7,042 bases of DNA from Deltaproteobacteria bacterium (GTDB taxonomy: Bacteria; Desulfobacterota_B; Binatia; Bin18). The DNA is taken from NCBI GenBank assembly GCA_012271025.1, contig JAAXHF010000390.1, positions 1 through 7,042 on the forward strand, in the 5' to 3' direction. The translations under genes and the position numbers were made by a program. This document shows, piece by piece, positions 6,407 to 7,042 of this stretch (position 1 is the stretch's first letter; every line of letters begins with the position of its first letter). The notes beneath the pieces are model-generated. The model did no database searches. It was not told the origin of the DNA and saw only the letters and a list, made by a program, of their open reading frames with translations.

Positions 6407-6832
6407 TCAGGCTTTCCGGGGCGGCTGGCCCTGACCCTTTTTGACGATCCTATCAAATTCTCTCTTTGTCACCGGCATCACCGACAGCCGGCTCTGTTTG
6501 ATCAGGCCGATGTCCTGCAAGCGGGCGTCCTGCTTGATCTCACGCAGGCTGACCGGCCGGGCCAGAGCCTGGACCGGTTCCAGATCGACCACCACCCAGC
6601 GCTCGTCGTCGGTGGTCGGGTCCTGGTAGGCTTCCCGGGTGACGCGGGCCACCCCAACAACGGCCAGCCCCTCGTTGCTGTGATAGTACAAGACCTGATC
6701 GTCGACCTTCATGGCTTGCAGATTGTTGCGGGCCTGATAGTTGCGCACGCCGTCCCAGTAGGTCGAGCCGTCCTGGCAGAACTGCTCCCAGGAGTATTTG
6801 TACGGTTCCGATTTGACTAACCAGTAGTGCAT
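6407..6832 (-). CDS. EVE domain-containing protein (PUA-like, YTH-related fold)
   Basis: A 141-residue stand-alone EVE protein. It opens with MHYWLVKSEPYKYSWEQF, then WDGVRNYQARNNLQAMK (26-42), YYHSNEGLAVVGVARV (49-64), RWVVVDLEPV (78-87) and SRLSVMPVTKREFDRIV (114-130), which together match the family end to end at normal length. EVE domains belong to the PUA/ASCH/YTH superfamily and have an aromatic-lined pocket suited to modified nucleotides in RNA or DNA. The cellular role of the stand-alone bacterial form is not settled. The start was set at the ATG 6832-6830, where conserved sequence begins and GAGGA lies 4 nt upstream. An in-frame GTG at 6904 would add 24 non-family residues. The gene is the first of the minus-strand series. 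The last residues (KKGQGQPPRKA) form a short basic tail. Confidence 0.95.
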   Translation of the reverse strand: MHYWLVKSEPYKYSWEQFCQDGSTYWDGVRNYQARNNLQAMKVDDQVLYYHSNEGLAVVGVARVTREAYQDPTTDDERWVVVDLEPVQALARPVSLREIKQDARLQDIGLIKQSRLSVMPVTKREFDRIVKKGQGQPPRKA

Positions 6833-6849
6833 GGCGTCCTCGTGTGACC

Positions 6850-6877
6850 GCGTTGACCCCTTCCGGCATATCAACGC
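6850..6877. promoter_or_regulatory. 7-bp inverted repeat upstream of the EVE gene
   Basis: GCGTTGA (6850-6856) and TCAACGC (6871-6877) are exact reverse complements with a 14-nt spacer, so the half-sites repeat every 21 bp, about two helical turns. The site lies 17-45 nt before the EVE ATG. It could be a dimeric regulator's operator or a leader hairpin with a 14-nt loop. The dyad is visible; both functions are inference. It would fall in coding sequence if the GTG at 6904 were the start. Confidence 0.3.
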
Positions 6878-6998
6878 TGTTCCATTCTCCCGCGGGTGTA
6901 GCACGCCTGAGCGCGCCCCGACAAGACTGGCCGCGGCTGGGAGGACCTCGGTGTGAATGCCCCCTGGAGGGCAACCAGCCCGCTCCAGAAATCCCCCT

Positions 6999-7032
6999 GC
7001 GCTTCGCGCCCTTCGACAGGGCTCAGGACAGG
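6999..7032. repeat. fragment resembling a dispersed REP-like intergenic repeat, with adjoining hairpin
   Basis: CCCTTCGACAGGGCTCAGGACAGG (7009-7032) resembles the CTTCGACAAGCTCAGGAC-type sequence I know as a widely dispersed intergenic repeat in many high-GC genomes. It contains a short direct repeat, GACAGG, at 7015-7020 and 7027-7032. It abuts a perfect small hairpin, GCGC-TTC-GCGC (6999-7009). The surrounding 6905-7042 holds no convincing gene. Copy number cannot be tested from one window. Confidence 0.45.
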
Positions 7033-7042
7033 CTTCCCCCTT

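Noticed and set aside
6889..6896. CCCGCGGG palindrome upstream of the EVE gene
   Set aside because: An 8-bp GC-only palindrome is expected by chance in DNA this rich in GC.
6898..6929. TTGTCG-N18-TACACC as a promoter for the EVE gene
   Set aside because: Only four of six and three of six consensus matches; too weak to list.
6540..6974. Alternate minus-strand frame of 144 codons overlapping the EVE gene
   Set aside because: It runs in another frame across the conserved EVE coding region and has a low-complexity Arg/Gly/Pro/Ser composition.

Overview
The window is a GC-rich (roughly 60-65% by eye) stretch of bacterial chromosome. Six complete genes lie on the minus strand, and what may be the tail of a convergent gene sits at the left edge. 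The gene set is a MoeA-type protein fused to a periplasmic-binding-protein-like domain, an ordinary MoeA, a Nit-type amidase, an acyl-CoA dehydrogenase, a SAM methyltransferase and an EVE-domain protein. This suits an uncultured soil or marine Gram-negative bacterium of the deltaproteobacterial/Tectomicrobia/Binatota sort. That placement is an impression only: no rRNA or other phylogenetic marker is present. No mobile element, tRNA, rRNA or CRISPR array was seen.

Layout in transcription order, right to left. The right end (about 6833-7042) is non-coding and holds a fragment resembling widely dispersed REP-like repeats, a small hairpin and a 7-bp inverted repeat just before the first gene. Next come an EVE-domain protein (6407-6832), a class I SAM methyltransferase (5543-6358) and a 90-bp gap with a candidate promoter and a strong Shine-Dalgarno sequence. 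A tightly packed four-gene run follows: a Nit/deaminated-glutathione-amidase-like hydrolase (4640-5452), MoeA (3402-4664, start overlapping the hydrolase end by 25 nt), a MoeA-PBP fusion (1318-3399, 2 nt after the moeA stop) and an acyl-CoA dehydrogenase homologue (79-1293, 24 nt downstream). Up to 18 codons of a possible plus-strand gene end at 59.

How the genes may work together: MoeA inserts molybdate (or tungstate) into adenylylated molybdopterin. The fusion paralogue keeps the MoeA fold with altered motif residues and adds a cytoplasmic domain of the family that binds molybdate-type oxyanions. The tandem pair therefore looks like a divided or specialised metal-insertion module. The amidase is translationally tied to moeA, and the acyl-CoA dehydrogenase homologue seems to lack a glutamate at both known catalytic-base positions. 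No molybdoenzyme is encoded in the window, so the enzyme served is unknown. The two right-hand genes look like ordinary accessory or housekeeping genes that share only the strand.
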